Source: Nonomuraea basaltis (lineage in GTDB: Bacteria; Actinomycetota; Actinomycetes; Streptosporangiales; Streptosporangiaceae). From it: a stretch of 39,484 nucleotides of DNA. Shown here piece after piece: positions 23,713 to 32,393 of the stretch. The position numbers and the translations under genes were made by a program. Below the pieces are notes generated by a model. The model saw only the letters and a program-made list of their open reading frames with translations, ran no database searches and had not been told where the DNA came from. How positions within the stretch are numbered: position 1 is the stretch's first letter; each line of letters opens with the position of its first letter. The stretch lies in contig NZ_VCJS01000114.1 in NCBI RefSeq assembly GCF_005893125.1, positions 1 to 39,484 of the forward strand, read 5' to 3'.

Positions 23713-23984
23713 CGCCGGCGATCGTCACGGCCTTCCGCATCACGGCGCCGGGGCTTTGTCCCTCCAGGTGAGTGGCCATCAGAGACGACCGCCAGCCCGG
23801 AATCGGGTGTCCGCGTGGGGCGACCTGCGTGGCCGTGGGCCTGGGTTTCCTGGTGGCCGCTCTCACTCTCGCCATGCCGCGCCGCGATGATCCGCACCGG
23901 TCCCAGGCCGGACATGCTCACAGATCGTCAGCCGGCCCCGAGCCGATCCGCGCCCGGAACCCCCTCCCCGTCAGATCCGGCCCG

Positions 23985-25013
23985 TCAGATCCAGCCACGT
24001 TCCCGGGCCGCCAGCCCCGCCTGGAAGCGGGTGATGGCGTTCAGGTCCTGCATGACGGCGTGGATGCGGCGCTGCACCGTGCGCAGCCCGAGCCCCAGCG
24101 CCCGCGCGATGGCCTCGTCCGTCAGCCCGCCCGCGAGCAGCGCCAACAGGTCCCTGGTCAGCTCGTCCGGCCCTTCCGAGGAACGCCCCCCTGAAGAACG
24201 CCCTTCCCAGGGCGGCCCCGCCGAAGACCGCCCCGCCGGAGACGGCCGCGGCGCCGCGCGTAAGGGGAACCCCCGCTGCCACTCGTGCTCGAACAACGCG
24301 ATCAGCGCGTCGAGCAACGCGGAAGAGTGCAGGATGAACGCCGCGTCGATCGAGTAGGCCCCGTTGCGGATGGGGATCAGCGCGAGCGCGTCGTCGGCGA
24401 TCCACATCTTGGCCGCAGCCCCGGCCACCACGCGCGACTTCTCGCCGTGCGCCGCCGCGTCCTGGATGAGCCGCAGCCTGCCGGGCAGCGCCAGCACCTC
24501 CAGGTCGTACACGCTGCGGTAGTCGATGCCGTCCCTGAGCATCCGGCGCTCGCGCTCGACGTTGTCGGCGTGGCCGCGCATGACGTACGGGGGCTTGTCG
24601 ATGTTGCGGAACATGGTCTGGGCGCTGTCCTGCAGCGCGTACGCCCGGCTGATGATGTTGTCGGTGCCCGTGATGACCTCGACCTGCTCGGCCGGGTGCG
24701 CGGCGTACCGGGAGGCCAGGTTGAAGGACGTGGTCAGCTCGTGGATGGCCGTGCGCACCTGGTGGAGCTCCTCTTCCTGGCGGGCGAGCAGCGGCCGGAT
24801 GGCGATGTCGGGGGCGACGGCGACGTAGCGGGCGCGGCGGCCCGGCAGCCTGCTGGCCAGGCCGCGCCGGGCGAAGGCGGCCAGCGTGCGGGCGGCCAGG
24901 AGGGTGGAGACGCCGCAGTAGGTGGCGAGTTCGGCGGCGGAGGATCGCGGGTTCTCGACGAGCGTCGCGTACAGGCGGCTCTCGGCCGGTGACAGGCCGA
25001 TCGCTTCGAGCAT
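23985..25013 (-). CDS. TrmB/LuxR-type transcriptional regulator
   Basis: A 342-aa regulator with two DNA-binding regions. Residues 1-75 form a TrmB-like winged helix (GLSPAESRLYATLVENP, AAELATYCGVSTLLAARTLA, RRGLASRLPGRRARY). The middle is a TrmB-type effector region containing VEVITGTDNIISRAYALQ. The C-terminal ~60 residues are a LuxR helix-turn-helix (RDLLALLAGGLTDEAIARAL, GLGLRTVQRRIHAVM). A low-complexity linker rich in Gly, Arg, Ser and Glu joins them; its DNA (24170-24255) is an imperfect repeat. ATG 25013 follows GAGAGAGGGG. It is divergent from the subtilase gene 162 nt away and probably controls it, a frequent pairing in actinomycetes. Confidence 0.85.
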   Translation of the reverse strand: MLEAIGLSPAESRLYATLVENPRSSAAELATYCGVSTLLAARTLAAFARRGLASRLPGRRARYVAVAPDIAIRPLLARQEEELHQVRTAIHELTTSFNLASRYAAHPAEQVEVITGTDNIISRAYALQDSAQTMFRNIDKPPYVMRGHADNVERERRMLRDGIDYRSVYDLEVLALPGRLRLIQDAAAHGEKSRVVAGAAAKMWIADDALALIPIRNGAYSIDAAFILHSSALLDALIALFEHEWQRGFPLRAAPRPSPAGRSSAGPPWEGRSSGGRSSEGPDELTRDLLALLAGGLTDEAIARALGLGLRTVQRRIHAVMQDLNAITRFQAGLAARERGWI

Positions 25014-25174
25014 TGGCGCCCCTCTCTCCCGATGGCGGGGTACCGCCACTTGGCGGGTTTTGGCCCGTTCGGCGGACTTGTGCCCTGACAGATTTCCAGA
25101 TTAGGTCAGCGAAGAAACGATCTCATTCGCGCGCGGGCCTCGATGCCCGGTGTTTCTCATGTCTGGAGCTTGTC

Positions 25175-28100
25175 GTGCGCATGCCCCCCACCCCCCGGCG
25201 CCGCAGACTCGGGGCCTTACTCGCGGCGATCCTCGCCGTGCCTCTCGTCGTCGCCCCCCAACCGGCCGTCGCCGCCGCACCGACGAAGGCGGCCACACCC
25301 ACGAAAGCAGCCGTACAGGCGCCGGTCAGGATCACGCTGATCACCGGGGACACCGTCACCTACGCGAAGGACGCCGCAGGACGCGCGTCGGTCACCCTGG
25401 ACCCCCGCGAGGGGGCCGAGGCGCGGAGGTACCAGGCGCAGCAGGACGATCACGGCTACTACGTGATCCCCGCTGACGCCGGGCCTTACGTCAACAGCGG
25501 CCTGCTGGACAAGGAGCTGTTCAACGTCGACTACCTGGCCGCCAACGGGTACGGCGACGCCAAGTCCGCTCAGCTCCCGCTCATCGTCCAGTACCAGCCG
25601 CAGACCAAGGCGAGCGACCTGGCGCCCCGGGCCCGCACGCTGAAGGGAGGCACGGAGCCGCTGGTTCTGAAGAGCATCGACGGCGCCGCGATCAAGGTGG
25701 ACAAGAAGCAGGCCACCGCGTTCTGGCAGTCACTGGGGCAGGCCAGATCGCCGGCGAGCGCCCCGAGCAAGGTTTGGCTCGACGGCAAGGTGAGGGCGCT
25801 CGACGACGTCAGCAACCCGCAGATCGGCGCCCCCGCCGCCTGGGCGGCCGGGTACGACGGCACCGGCGCCAAGGTCGGCGTCATCGACACCGGCTTCGAC
25901 CCCACGCACCCCGACCTCCAGGGCAGGGTGGACGCGGCCCGCAACTTCGTCCCAGCGGGCATGCCGGGCGGCGGCAACCCCGACGACGCCACCGATCGGC
26001 AGGGCCACGGCACTCACGTCGCGTCCACCATCGCCGGCAGCGGCGCGGCCTCGAACGGCAGGTACAAGGGCGTCGCGCCCGGCGCCCGGCTGACCATCGC
26101 CAAGGCGCTGGACGACACCGGCAGCGGCAACAACTCGGAGATCATCGCCGCGATGGAGTGGCAGGCGGCCACCGCGCGCGTCCGGGTGGTGAACATGAGC
26201 CTGGGTAACAGGAACCCAACCGACGGCACCGACCCGCTGAGCCAGGCGGCCAACGACCTGACCGCCGAGTACGGCACGCTGTTCGTGGTCGCGGCGGGCA
26301 ACTCGGGCCCCGGCCGCTACACCGTGGCCTCGCCCGGCGCGGCGGCGTCGGCGCTGACCGTCGGCGCGGTGGACCCCTCCGACAAGATCGCCTCGTTCTC
26401 CAGCCGCGGCCCGCGCCTGGGCGACGACTTCGCGATCAAGCCGGAGATCACCGCGCCCGGCGTGAACATCATCGCGGCCCGCGCGAAGGGCACCTCGCTC
26501 GGCGAGGGCAGCAGCGTCCCCGGCGGCGGCCCGATCGACGACTACTACACCGCGGCGTCCGGCACCTCGATGGCCACCCCGCACGTGGCGGCCTCGGCGG
26601 GCATCCTGGCCGCCCAGCACCCCGACTGGACGGCCGACCAGCTCAAGACCGCGCTGACGGGCACCGCCAAGCCGGGTGAGGCAACCGTCTATGAGCAGGG
26701 CGCCGGGCGGCTCGACATCGGGCAGGCCGTCACCCAGCAGGTGTTCGACGACCTCGCGACGGTGTACGCCGGGTTCACCGACCCGTACACCGGACAGACG
26801 CTGACCAGGAAGGTCACCTTCCGCAACACCGGCAAGGACGCCGTCACGCTGGACCTGAAGCTGGCGCTGAAGAGCGGCGACGCCGACCCGCCCGCCGGGA
26901 TGGCCACGCTCACCCCGTCGTCGCTGACCGTCCCCGCGGGCGGCACCGCGAGCGCCGACCTGACCATCGAGCCGTCGCTCGGAGACCCCGGCTGGTACGA
27001 GGGCCGCCTGACGGCCACCGCGGGGACGGCCAGGCTGACCGCGCCGATCGCGTTCCGCAAGCAGGCCAAGATGAACACCGTCCGCGTCAGGATGGTCGGC
27101 AGACCCGAGTGGACGCTGAACCCGGACACCGCCACCGCCCTGCGGGTCAGCGACACCGACCCGCTGCTCGAAGGTGAGCCGATGTCCGTGTACGGGCCGG
27201 CCTGGCGGGCCACGGACACGCCCGGCACGGTGGAGACCGAGTTCAAGCTGGCCCACGGCGGCGTGTACTCCATCTCCGCCATGCCCTGGTGGTTCACCAA
27301 GCCCGACCGGGACCTCCAGTACGCCCTGCTGCTCGCCCCCGAGGTCAAGCTGGACGCCGACACCACGGTGACCCTGGACGCGACCAACGTGGAGCCGATC
27401 CAGATCACCACGCCGCGCCCGTCGGAGCCGGTGTTCCTGAACGTGATGCCCACCCGCACGACGGCCTCGGGCAAGCTGTACGCGGGCGCGGCGCTGCTCA
27501 GCTACGAGCCGGTCAACAGGGGCAGATTCTGGGTCACGCCGGTCAAGAAGGCGCCCACGGTGGGCTCGTCCATGCTGCTGTTCGACCAGATCCACCGCAC
27601 CCCGGAGGTCGAGCTGACCGTGCCGGGCGTCAAGCTGCGGCCCGTCTACGTCAGCGAGCACGACGCGCGGGTGCCCAAGTTCGCGGCGGACCGGCGGCTG
27701 AGCCTGGCCACCGGCGACGACATGCGCGGCGGCGCGGACGTGCGCGGCAAGCTCCTCTACCTCCCGGCCAGGGACTCGCTCCAGTTGCTGCTGGCGGACC
27801 TGGAACTGGCCATCAAGGGGCAGGCGGCGGGGGTGGTGACCAGCGACCGGTTCGCCTGGCTGCTGTCCTCCGAGGTGTACTCGGCGCAGAACAAGCTGCC
27901 GGTCCTGTGGATCGACAGCGCCGAGGCAGATCAGCTCGGCAAGGTGCTGGCCCGGAATCCGTACCCGAACGCCGCTCTGCGTGTCACGCCGACGGCCCCG
28001 TACGAGTACAAGATGGCCTACTACGTGAAGGGCGCCACGGCGGGGCGGCTGAGCTACGCGCCGAAGACCCGCGACCTCGTCGAGATCGACACCACGTACC

Positions 28101-29116
28101 ACGCGCGGTTCGCCCCGAAGCAGGGCACGTTCGGCCCGTATTCGGACTTCACCGAAGTCAACCACACCTACAACGACGAACAGCGCTTCAGCGTCCGGGG
28201 CTCGCACGCCTTCTCCGGGCCGACGGCCAGGACCGAGTACTACACCGCGACCGGGCGGGACGTGCTGTGGGAGCGCGGCTTCTCGTTCTACGACCCCGCC
28301 TCGGGCGACGGGCGCCTCGCCATGTCCTACCGCGGCTTCGCCCGTGCCGGCCAGGAGCGGGAGGACTGGAACGAGGTCATCCTGCCCACGCAGATCACGC
28401 CGGGGCCCGACCTACCCGGCTGGGAGTTCGACCCGGGCATCTACTGCGATGGCTGCCGCCAGGGCGACCGGCTGCGGCTGCGGGCGCTCAGCCCGGTGGG
28501 CTTCGGCTACTACGCCGACGCATCCGACCCGAGCCGTACCTACCAGGGCGCTCCCGGTACGGAGGAAGTCCGCCTGTTCAGCGGGGACACCGAGGTCACG
28601 GCGGAGCACGACGACCTGGGCGTGCCCTACTACACCGTGCCCGCCGGATCGGGCACGTACCGGCTGATGGACTCGTGGAAGGACGGGTTCACCGGCAAGC
28701 ACGGCGGGACCAGTGTCGAGTCGACGTGGACGTTCCGCTCCGCGCGGCCGACCGCCGGCAACGCGACGTTCCCCTGCCTGGACACCGTGCTGTGGGGCGA
28801 CGAGCAGCCGTGCGCCCAGGTGCCAGTGATCAGGCTCAGGTACGAGCTGAAGCTGCCCGCGGACGACACCGTGAAGGGGGGCAAACTGTTCACCTTCACC
28901 GTCAAGGCCGAGGGCGGCCGGTCGCCGTCTGTCCGGAACGTCTGGATCTCCGATGACCAGGGCGCGCACTGGGCCGAGGCCACGGTGCTGCCCGGCGGCA
29001 AGGTGCTCGCGCTCAACCCCAAGGGGCCGGGCAGCGTGTCGATCAAGGTCGGGGCGAGGGACAAGGACGGCAACTCGGTCGAGCAGGTGATCGCCGACGC
29101 CTACCTGGTCAGGTAG
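25175..29116 (+). CDS. large secreted S8 (subtilisin-like) serine peptidase
   Basis: A 1313-aa exported protease. The N-terminus is a basic signal peptide (RRRRLGALLAAILAVPLVV, cleavage near AVAAAP), then a propeptide to about residue 210. The catalytic domain carries Asp238 in VGVIDTGFDPTHPDL, His278 in RQGHGTHVAST, the oxyanion region VVAAGNSGPG, and Ser465 in AASGTSMATPHVAA. About 800 further residues form beta-sandwich and accessory regions, including FRNTGKDAVTLDLKLALKSG (Fn3-like), far longer than a minimal subtilase. GTG 25175 has GGAG 6 nt upstream; ATG 25181 is the alternative. It is divergent from the TrmB/LuxR regulator. Likely role: degradation of external protein for nutrition. 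The GC content is high (one 60-nt stretch near 27.1 kb has 45 G+C), unlike the catabolic island. Confidence 0.95.
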   Translation: MRMPPTPRRRRLGALLAAILAVPLVVAPQPAVAAAPTKAATPTKAAVQAPVRITLITGDTVTYAKDAAGRASVTLDPREGAEARRYQAQQDDHGYYVIPADAGPYVNSGLLDKELFNVDYLAANGYGDAKSAQLPLIVQYQPQTKASDLAPRARTLKGGTEPLVLKSIDGAAIKVDKKQATAFWQSLGQARSPASAPSKVWLDGKVRALDDVSNPQIGAPAAWAAGYDGTGAKVGVIDTGFDPTHPDLQGRVDAARNFVPAGMPGGGNPDDATDRQGHGTHVASTIAGSGAASNGRYKGVAPGARLTIAKALDDTGSGNNSEIIAAMEWQAATARVRVVNMSLGNRNPTDGTDPLSQAANDLTAEYGTLFVVAAGNSGPGRYTVASPGAAASALTVGAVDPSDKIASFSSRGPRLGDDFAIKPEITAPGVNIIAARAKGTSLGEGSSVPGGGPIDDYYTAASGTSMATPHVAASAGILAAQHPDWTADQLKTALTGTAKPGEATVYEQGAGRLDIGQAVTQQVFDDLATVYAGFTDPYTGQTLTRKVTFRNTGKDAVTLDLKLALKSGDADPPAGMATLTPSSLTVPAGGTASADLTIEPSLGDPGWYEGRLTATAGTARLTAPIAFRKQAKMNTVRVRMVGRPEWTLNPDTATALRVSDTDPLLEGEPMSVYGPAWRATDTPGTVETEFKLAHGGVYSISAMPWWFTKPDRDLQYALLLAPEVKLDADTTVTLDATNVEPIQITTPRPSEPVFLNVMPTRTTASGKLYAGAALLSYEPVNRGRFWVTPVKKAPTVGSSMLLFDQIHRTPEVELTVPGVKLRPVYVSEHDARVPKFAADRRLSLATGDDMRGGADVRGKLLYLPARDSLQLLLADLELAIKGQAAGVVTSDRFAWLLSSEVYSAQNKLPVLWIDSAEADQLGKVLARNPYPNAALRVTPTAPYEYKMAYYVKGATAGRLSYAPKTRDLVEIDTTYHARFAPKQGTFGPYSDFTEVNHTYNDEQRFSVRGSHAFSGPTARTEYYTATGRDVLWERGFSFYDPASGDGRLAMSYRGFARAGQEREDWNEVILPTQITPGPDLPGWEFDPGIYCDGCRQGDRLRLRALSPVGFGYYADASDPSRTYQGAPGTEEVRLFSGDTEVTAEHDDLGVPYYTVPAGSGTYRLMDSWKDGFTGKHGGTSVESTWTFRSARPTAGNATFPCLDTVLWGDEQPCAQVPVIRLRYELKLPADDTVKGGKLFTFTVKAEGGRSPSVRNVWISDDQGAHWAEATVLPGGKVLALNPKGPGSVSIKVGARDKDGNSVEQVIADAYLVR

Positions 29117-29243
29117 TCTCGTCGACCTCCGCGTGGGTCCGGCCGCCCGACAGCTTCGGGTAGCCGGGCCCCCGGTCGAAGAAGCGGCCCGCCGGAGGCC
29201 GCAGGTTCGCCCGCAGCTCAGCCTGTCCGGGCTCCTGTCGTCA
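29109..29243 (-). pseudogene. 44-residue C-terminal remnant of an unknown protein
   Basis: On the minus strand a closed frame reads ELRANLRPPAGRFFDRGPGY and ends PKLSGGRTHAEVDETT before TGA at 29109-29111, which overlaps the 3' end of the subtilase gene. It looks like a genuine protein tail, but its upstream part is interrupted by a stop at about 29244. Family not recognised. Confidence 0.25.
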
Positions 29244-29417
29244 TTCGCGCGGTCAAGGCGGCATTGACCGCTTTCACCGCCATCTTGACGACACGATCTT
29301 GCGTGCGCTTCAATCCGGAATCTGCCCATCAGCCGTTCGTCGTCATTACGGGGTGACGATTCGCGGCGAGGCCTTCGGCCGCGAATTCCGTGGCCATCCG
29401 GGATCGGAGAGACCGTC

Positions 29418-30240
29418 GTGGAATATGGCCGCCGAGACGCCTTCAGGCTCGCCGTCACCGCAGGTGCCGCATTGCTGGGCGGCGGCGTCACCCAGTAGGC
29501 GTCCGCATCCGCTGGGCCCGTCAACCCCTACCCCGGCGGCGAGGACAGTGCCGTCGTCGCTCTGCGCCACGCGCTGGACGACGCCGCCAACGGCGTCGCC
29601 GGGTGGGCCGGACGCGACGCCCAGGGAAGGATCATCGTCCGCGCCAGGGCGGGCCGTCGCCACGCGCTGCGAGCCAACCTGATCATCCCGGGCAACACTC
29701 ACCTCGACGCGACCGACGCCCGGTTCGTGCCGAACCTCGTCTCGTCGGGCACCTCCAAGACGATGGTGCTCAACCACGTCCCCAGCGCGACGACCGGCGG
29801 ATACGACGCACCGGGCAGCATCGCGATCACCGGCGGCTCCTGGGACCCGATCTGGCAGTACCTGCAAAACGCAGCCACGCCGCCCGCGATGAACGTCATC
29901 ACGATGCAGCAGACCCTCCAGCGTCGAACTGGCCGGCATAACCATCTACAACGTCAAATGGTGGCACGCCGTCGAGCTCAACGCCGTCCGCGACGCCACC
30001 GTACGAGGCTGCGACCTCCTGGGCTGGATCGTGCCCCCGGAATACCAGGACAAGCTGTGGCACGGCGAGGCCGGCCAGCTCGACCTGGCCGGCAGCGCCA
30101 ACACCTGGGCGGGCGCCAAGGACGAAACGCCCTGCACTGGCATCCGCTATCGGCGACACCTGCGACAAGTCCGGATCACAAGGTCCCTGGGGCACCCTCG
30201 CCGGAGCCCACGCCGCCGTTCCCGGCGTCGACCGGCAGCA
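29418..30240 (+). pseudogene. decayed secreted beta-helix (pectate-lyase-like) protein
   Basis: GTG 29418 after GGAGAGAC opens a twin-arginine-like signal, YGRRDAFRLAVTAGAALLGG, that is closed by TAG within the signal (after GGGVTQ). The same frame resumes at ASASAGPVNPYPGG and continues DARFVPNLVSSGTSKTMVLN and GSIAITGGSWDPIWQYLQ. A frameshift at about 29915 leads to VELAGITIYNVKWWHAVELN and RDATVRGCDLLGWIV, and a second shift near 30150 to GDTCDKSGSQGPWGTLAGAH. Repeated short beta-strand units such as NVKWWHAVELNAV and RDATVRGCDL fit right-handed beta-helix carbohydrate-active proteins. One nonsense and at least two frameshift lesions make it a pseudogene. Its end runs into the 3' end of the next kinase gene. 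Confidence 0.7.
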
Positions 30241-30262
30241 CGTGGATCGTCTCCGCTGCGAC

Positions 30263-31438
30263 TCACACCCACGGCAGGGTCACCTCGACCCTGAACCCGC
30301 CCTCTGGCAGCGGTTCCCCGTGCGCCGTGCCGCCGAGTGCCTCGGCGCGCTCGTGGATGCCGATCAGGCCGTGCCCGCCCGCGCCGGCCCACCCGCGCTC
30401 CGCGCCCCCGGCGCCGTCGTCGGTGACCTGGATGTGCAGCCCGTCCGCCGTATAGCGCAGCAACACTTCGGCATCGGCGTCCTTCCCGGCGTGCTTGAGC
30501 GTGTTGGTCAACGCCTCTTGCACGATCCGGTACGCGGCCAGGCCAATGTCAGGCGGCGCCTGACGAGTTGAACCCTCGACGCGCAATCGTACGTCGATGG
30601 GCAGCCACTCGGTCATCTCCCGGATCGCCTCGATCCCCGGTTGCGGCAGCGTCGGGCCCTCCCGCAGCACGCCGAGCAGCAGCCGCAACTCGGCCAGCGC
30701 GGTACGGCCAACGTGCCCGATCGCCTCGACGGCAGCGCTCACCCCGGCCTTGTCGTCGTTCAGCAGCGCGACGCCCGCGCTCGACGACTGGATCACCATG
30801 GCGCTCACGTTGTGCGCCACGATGTCGTGGAGTTCGCGTGCGATGCGGATGCGTTCCTCGGCCAGCGCGGCCTGGGCCTTGCTCTCTTCGGCGCGGGCCG
30901 CGGCGCGCGCCACCGCCTGGGCCTCCGACCGCCGCAGCCTGCCCAGCCCCCATGCCGCCGCGCAGGTCACGAACGACACCGCGAACAGGTCGTCCGGAGG
31001 CTCCGGGAACACCGGCCCTGCCCACATCCGCGCCACCGTCACGACTGTCGGCAGCAGCGTGCCCGCGAGGAAGACGACCGGCCACCGCGAGGACGTCCAC
31101 CGGCCTGCGGTGTAGAGCACTAGCATGAGCGCGGTCGGCGTGCTCAACTCCGACCACGAGGCGTTCCACTCCGCCCAGATGTCCCACCGGCCACCGACGA
31201 ACCACAGCGTCCACACCAGCGCCAGCACCTGCACCGGGTACCTGCGCCGCAGAGCGAGGCTCGCATAGGCCAGCAGGTCGCCCCAGAACGTCACGGGCAG
31301 GCTGCCAGGACTGGCGATGGTGTGATCGCTGTAGGGCACCTCCACCAGGAGGAACGTACAGGCTGCCACAGCCAGCAGCGCATCGGCGAGCTGAGGATGC
31401 TCGCTCCACCAGTCCAGGGCTCGCCGCATCATGATCAA
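30263..31438 (-). CDS. NarL-type sensor histidine kinase (orphan)
   Basis: A 391-aa membrane sensor kinase. Four to five hydrophobic segments occupy residues ~20-160 (for example ALLAVAACTFLLVEV, WPVVFLAGTLLPTVV, LFAVSFVTCAAAWGLG). A coiled linker leads to the HisKA_3 phosphoacceptor IRIARELHDIVAHNVSAMVI. The HATPase_c domain shows AYRIVQEALTNTLKHAGKDA (N box), VTDDGAGG and GHGLIGIHERAEALGG (G boxes). Kinases of this type normally precede their response regulator; here the downstream side is the decayed beta-helix gene, so it is an orphan unless it uses the regulator at 31710. ATG 31438 is the first of three close in-frame ATGs. Confidence 0.9.
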   Translation of the reverse strand: MIMMRRALDWWSEHPQLADALLAVAACTFLLVEVPYSDHTIASPGSLPVTFWGDLLAYASLALRRRYPVQVLALVWTLWFVGGRWDIWAEWNASWSELSTPTALMLVLYTAGRWTSSRWPVVFLAGTLLPTVVTVARMWAGPVFPEPPDDLFAVSFVTCAAAWGLGRLRRSEAQAVARAAARAEESKAQAALAEERIRIARELHDIVAHNVSAMVIQSSSAGVALLNDDKAGVSAAVEAIGHVGRTALAELRLLLGVLREGPTLPQPGIEAIREMTEWLPIDVRLRVEGSTRQAPPDIGLAAYRIVQEALTNTLKHAGKDADAEVLLRYTADGLHIQVTDDGAGGAERGWAGAGGHGLIGIHERAEALGGTAHGEPLPEGGFRVEVTLPWV

Positions 31439-31596
31439 ACGCTACGGCCGGTACGTCACGCGCGCCAGCGTTGTACACCCATTGCATGTCGGTCGGCCGG
31501 TAGGCGCACGCGCGCCAGGTCACTGCCGAAGGCGGCGATCAGATCCCCATCTCCGGTCACGGTGAAAGCGTTCGGCCTGGTCGGCAGCAGCATCGG

Positions 31597-31633
31597 ACGG
31601 CAGAGATCCCGCCGCCGTTGTGATCTCTGCCGT
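31597..31633 (-). terminator. perfect 12-bp hairpin downstream of the response regulator
   Basis: ACGGCAGAGATC and GATCTCTGCCGT are perfect arms around a 13-nt loop. It lies 77 nt past the stop of the response-regulator gene, on the minus-strand transcript, and before the orphan kinase start. Best read as the terminator separating the two systems, although it could also act as an operator for the orphan kinase gene. Confidence 0.5.
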
Positions 31634-31709
31634 GCCACGGATGTCGGGCCCCCTCTGGCCACCAGGGATGCTCCAGCCGATAGCCCCAGCTTGGTGCCTT
31701 ACCCCACCG

Positions 31710-32393
31710 TCAGGTGTGTGACGAGCTTTCCCGGCCAGGGGTGATGAGGCCGGATTCGTACGCCAGTGCCACGACCTGGGCGCGGCTGGTGAGGTTGAGT
31801 TTCGTCATGGTGCGGTTGAGGTGGGTTTTGACGGTGGCTTCGCTGACGCAGAGCCGGGTGGCGATCTCGGCGTTGGACAGCGCCCGCCCGACCAGTTTGA
31901 GCACCTCGACCTCGCGGGCGGTGAGGAGGTGCAGGGCGGGCGAGAGCGCGGCGGGGGACGGGTCCGTCTGACTGGTGTAGGCCTCGATCAGGCGCCGGGT
32001 GACGCTGGGTGCGAAGAGCATGTCACCCGATGCGACAGTGTGGATGGCGGCGATGAGTCGTTCCGGCGGAGTGTCCTTGAGGAGGAACCCCGAGGCACCG
32101 ATGCGGAGGGCGTCGTAGACGTACTTGTCCAGGTCGAAGGTGGTCAGAATGAGCACCCGGGGCCGATGGTCGCTCTTCGTGGACAGGATGCGTTCGGTCG
32201 CCGTCACGCCGTTCATGCCCGGCATTCTGATGTCCATGAGGATGACGTCGGGCCGGGTGGACGCCGCCTGGTCGATGGCCTCCTCGCCGGTCGCCGCCTC
32301 TCCGACGACGTCGAGGTCGGGGGCCGCGCGGAGCAGCGCCGCCAGGCCTGCGCGGACGAGGATCTGATCATCGACGACAAGTACCTTGATCAT
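31710..32393 (-). CDS. NarL/FixJ-family response regulator
   Basis: A 227-aa response regulator. The receiver domain has the acidic pair VLVVDDQILV, phosphoacceptor Asp54 in PDVILMDIRMPGMNG, the switch Thr in ILTTFDLDKYVYDAL, and Lys in GFLLKDTPPE. The C-terminal LuxR helix-turn-helix reads LTAREVEVLKLVGRAL, then NAEIATRLCVSEATVKTHL. The start ATG overlaps the stop of the upstream kinase gene by 4 nt, so they form a coupled pair. Targets are not obvious; GGTTGAC repeats in the 33.7-kb promoter region are candidates. The 271 nt between this gene and the orphan kinase contain only the terminator-like hairpin. Confidence 0.95.
   Translation of the reverse strand: MIKVLVVDDQILVRAGLAALLRAAPDLDVVGEAATGEEAIDQAASTRPDVILMDIRMPGMNGVTATERILSTKSDHRPRVLILTTFDLDKYVYDALRIGASGFLLKDTPPERLIAAIHTVASGDMLFAPSVTRRLIEAYTSQTDPSPAALSPALHLLTAREVEVLKLVGRALSNAEIATRLCVSEATVKTHLNRTMTKLNLTSRAQVVALAYESGLITPGRESSSHT

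Noticed and set aside
25730..28207. An 825-codon open frame on the minus strand
   Set aside because: It lies entirely antisense to the subtilase gene, is Arg/Gly/His-rich with no domain, and is the usual high-GC shadow of a real gene.
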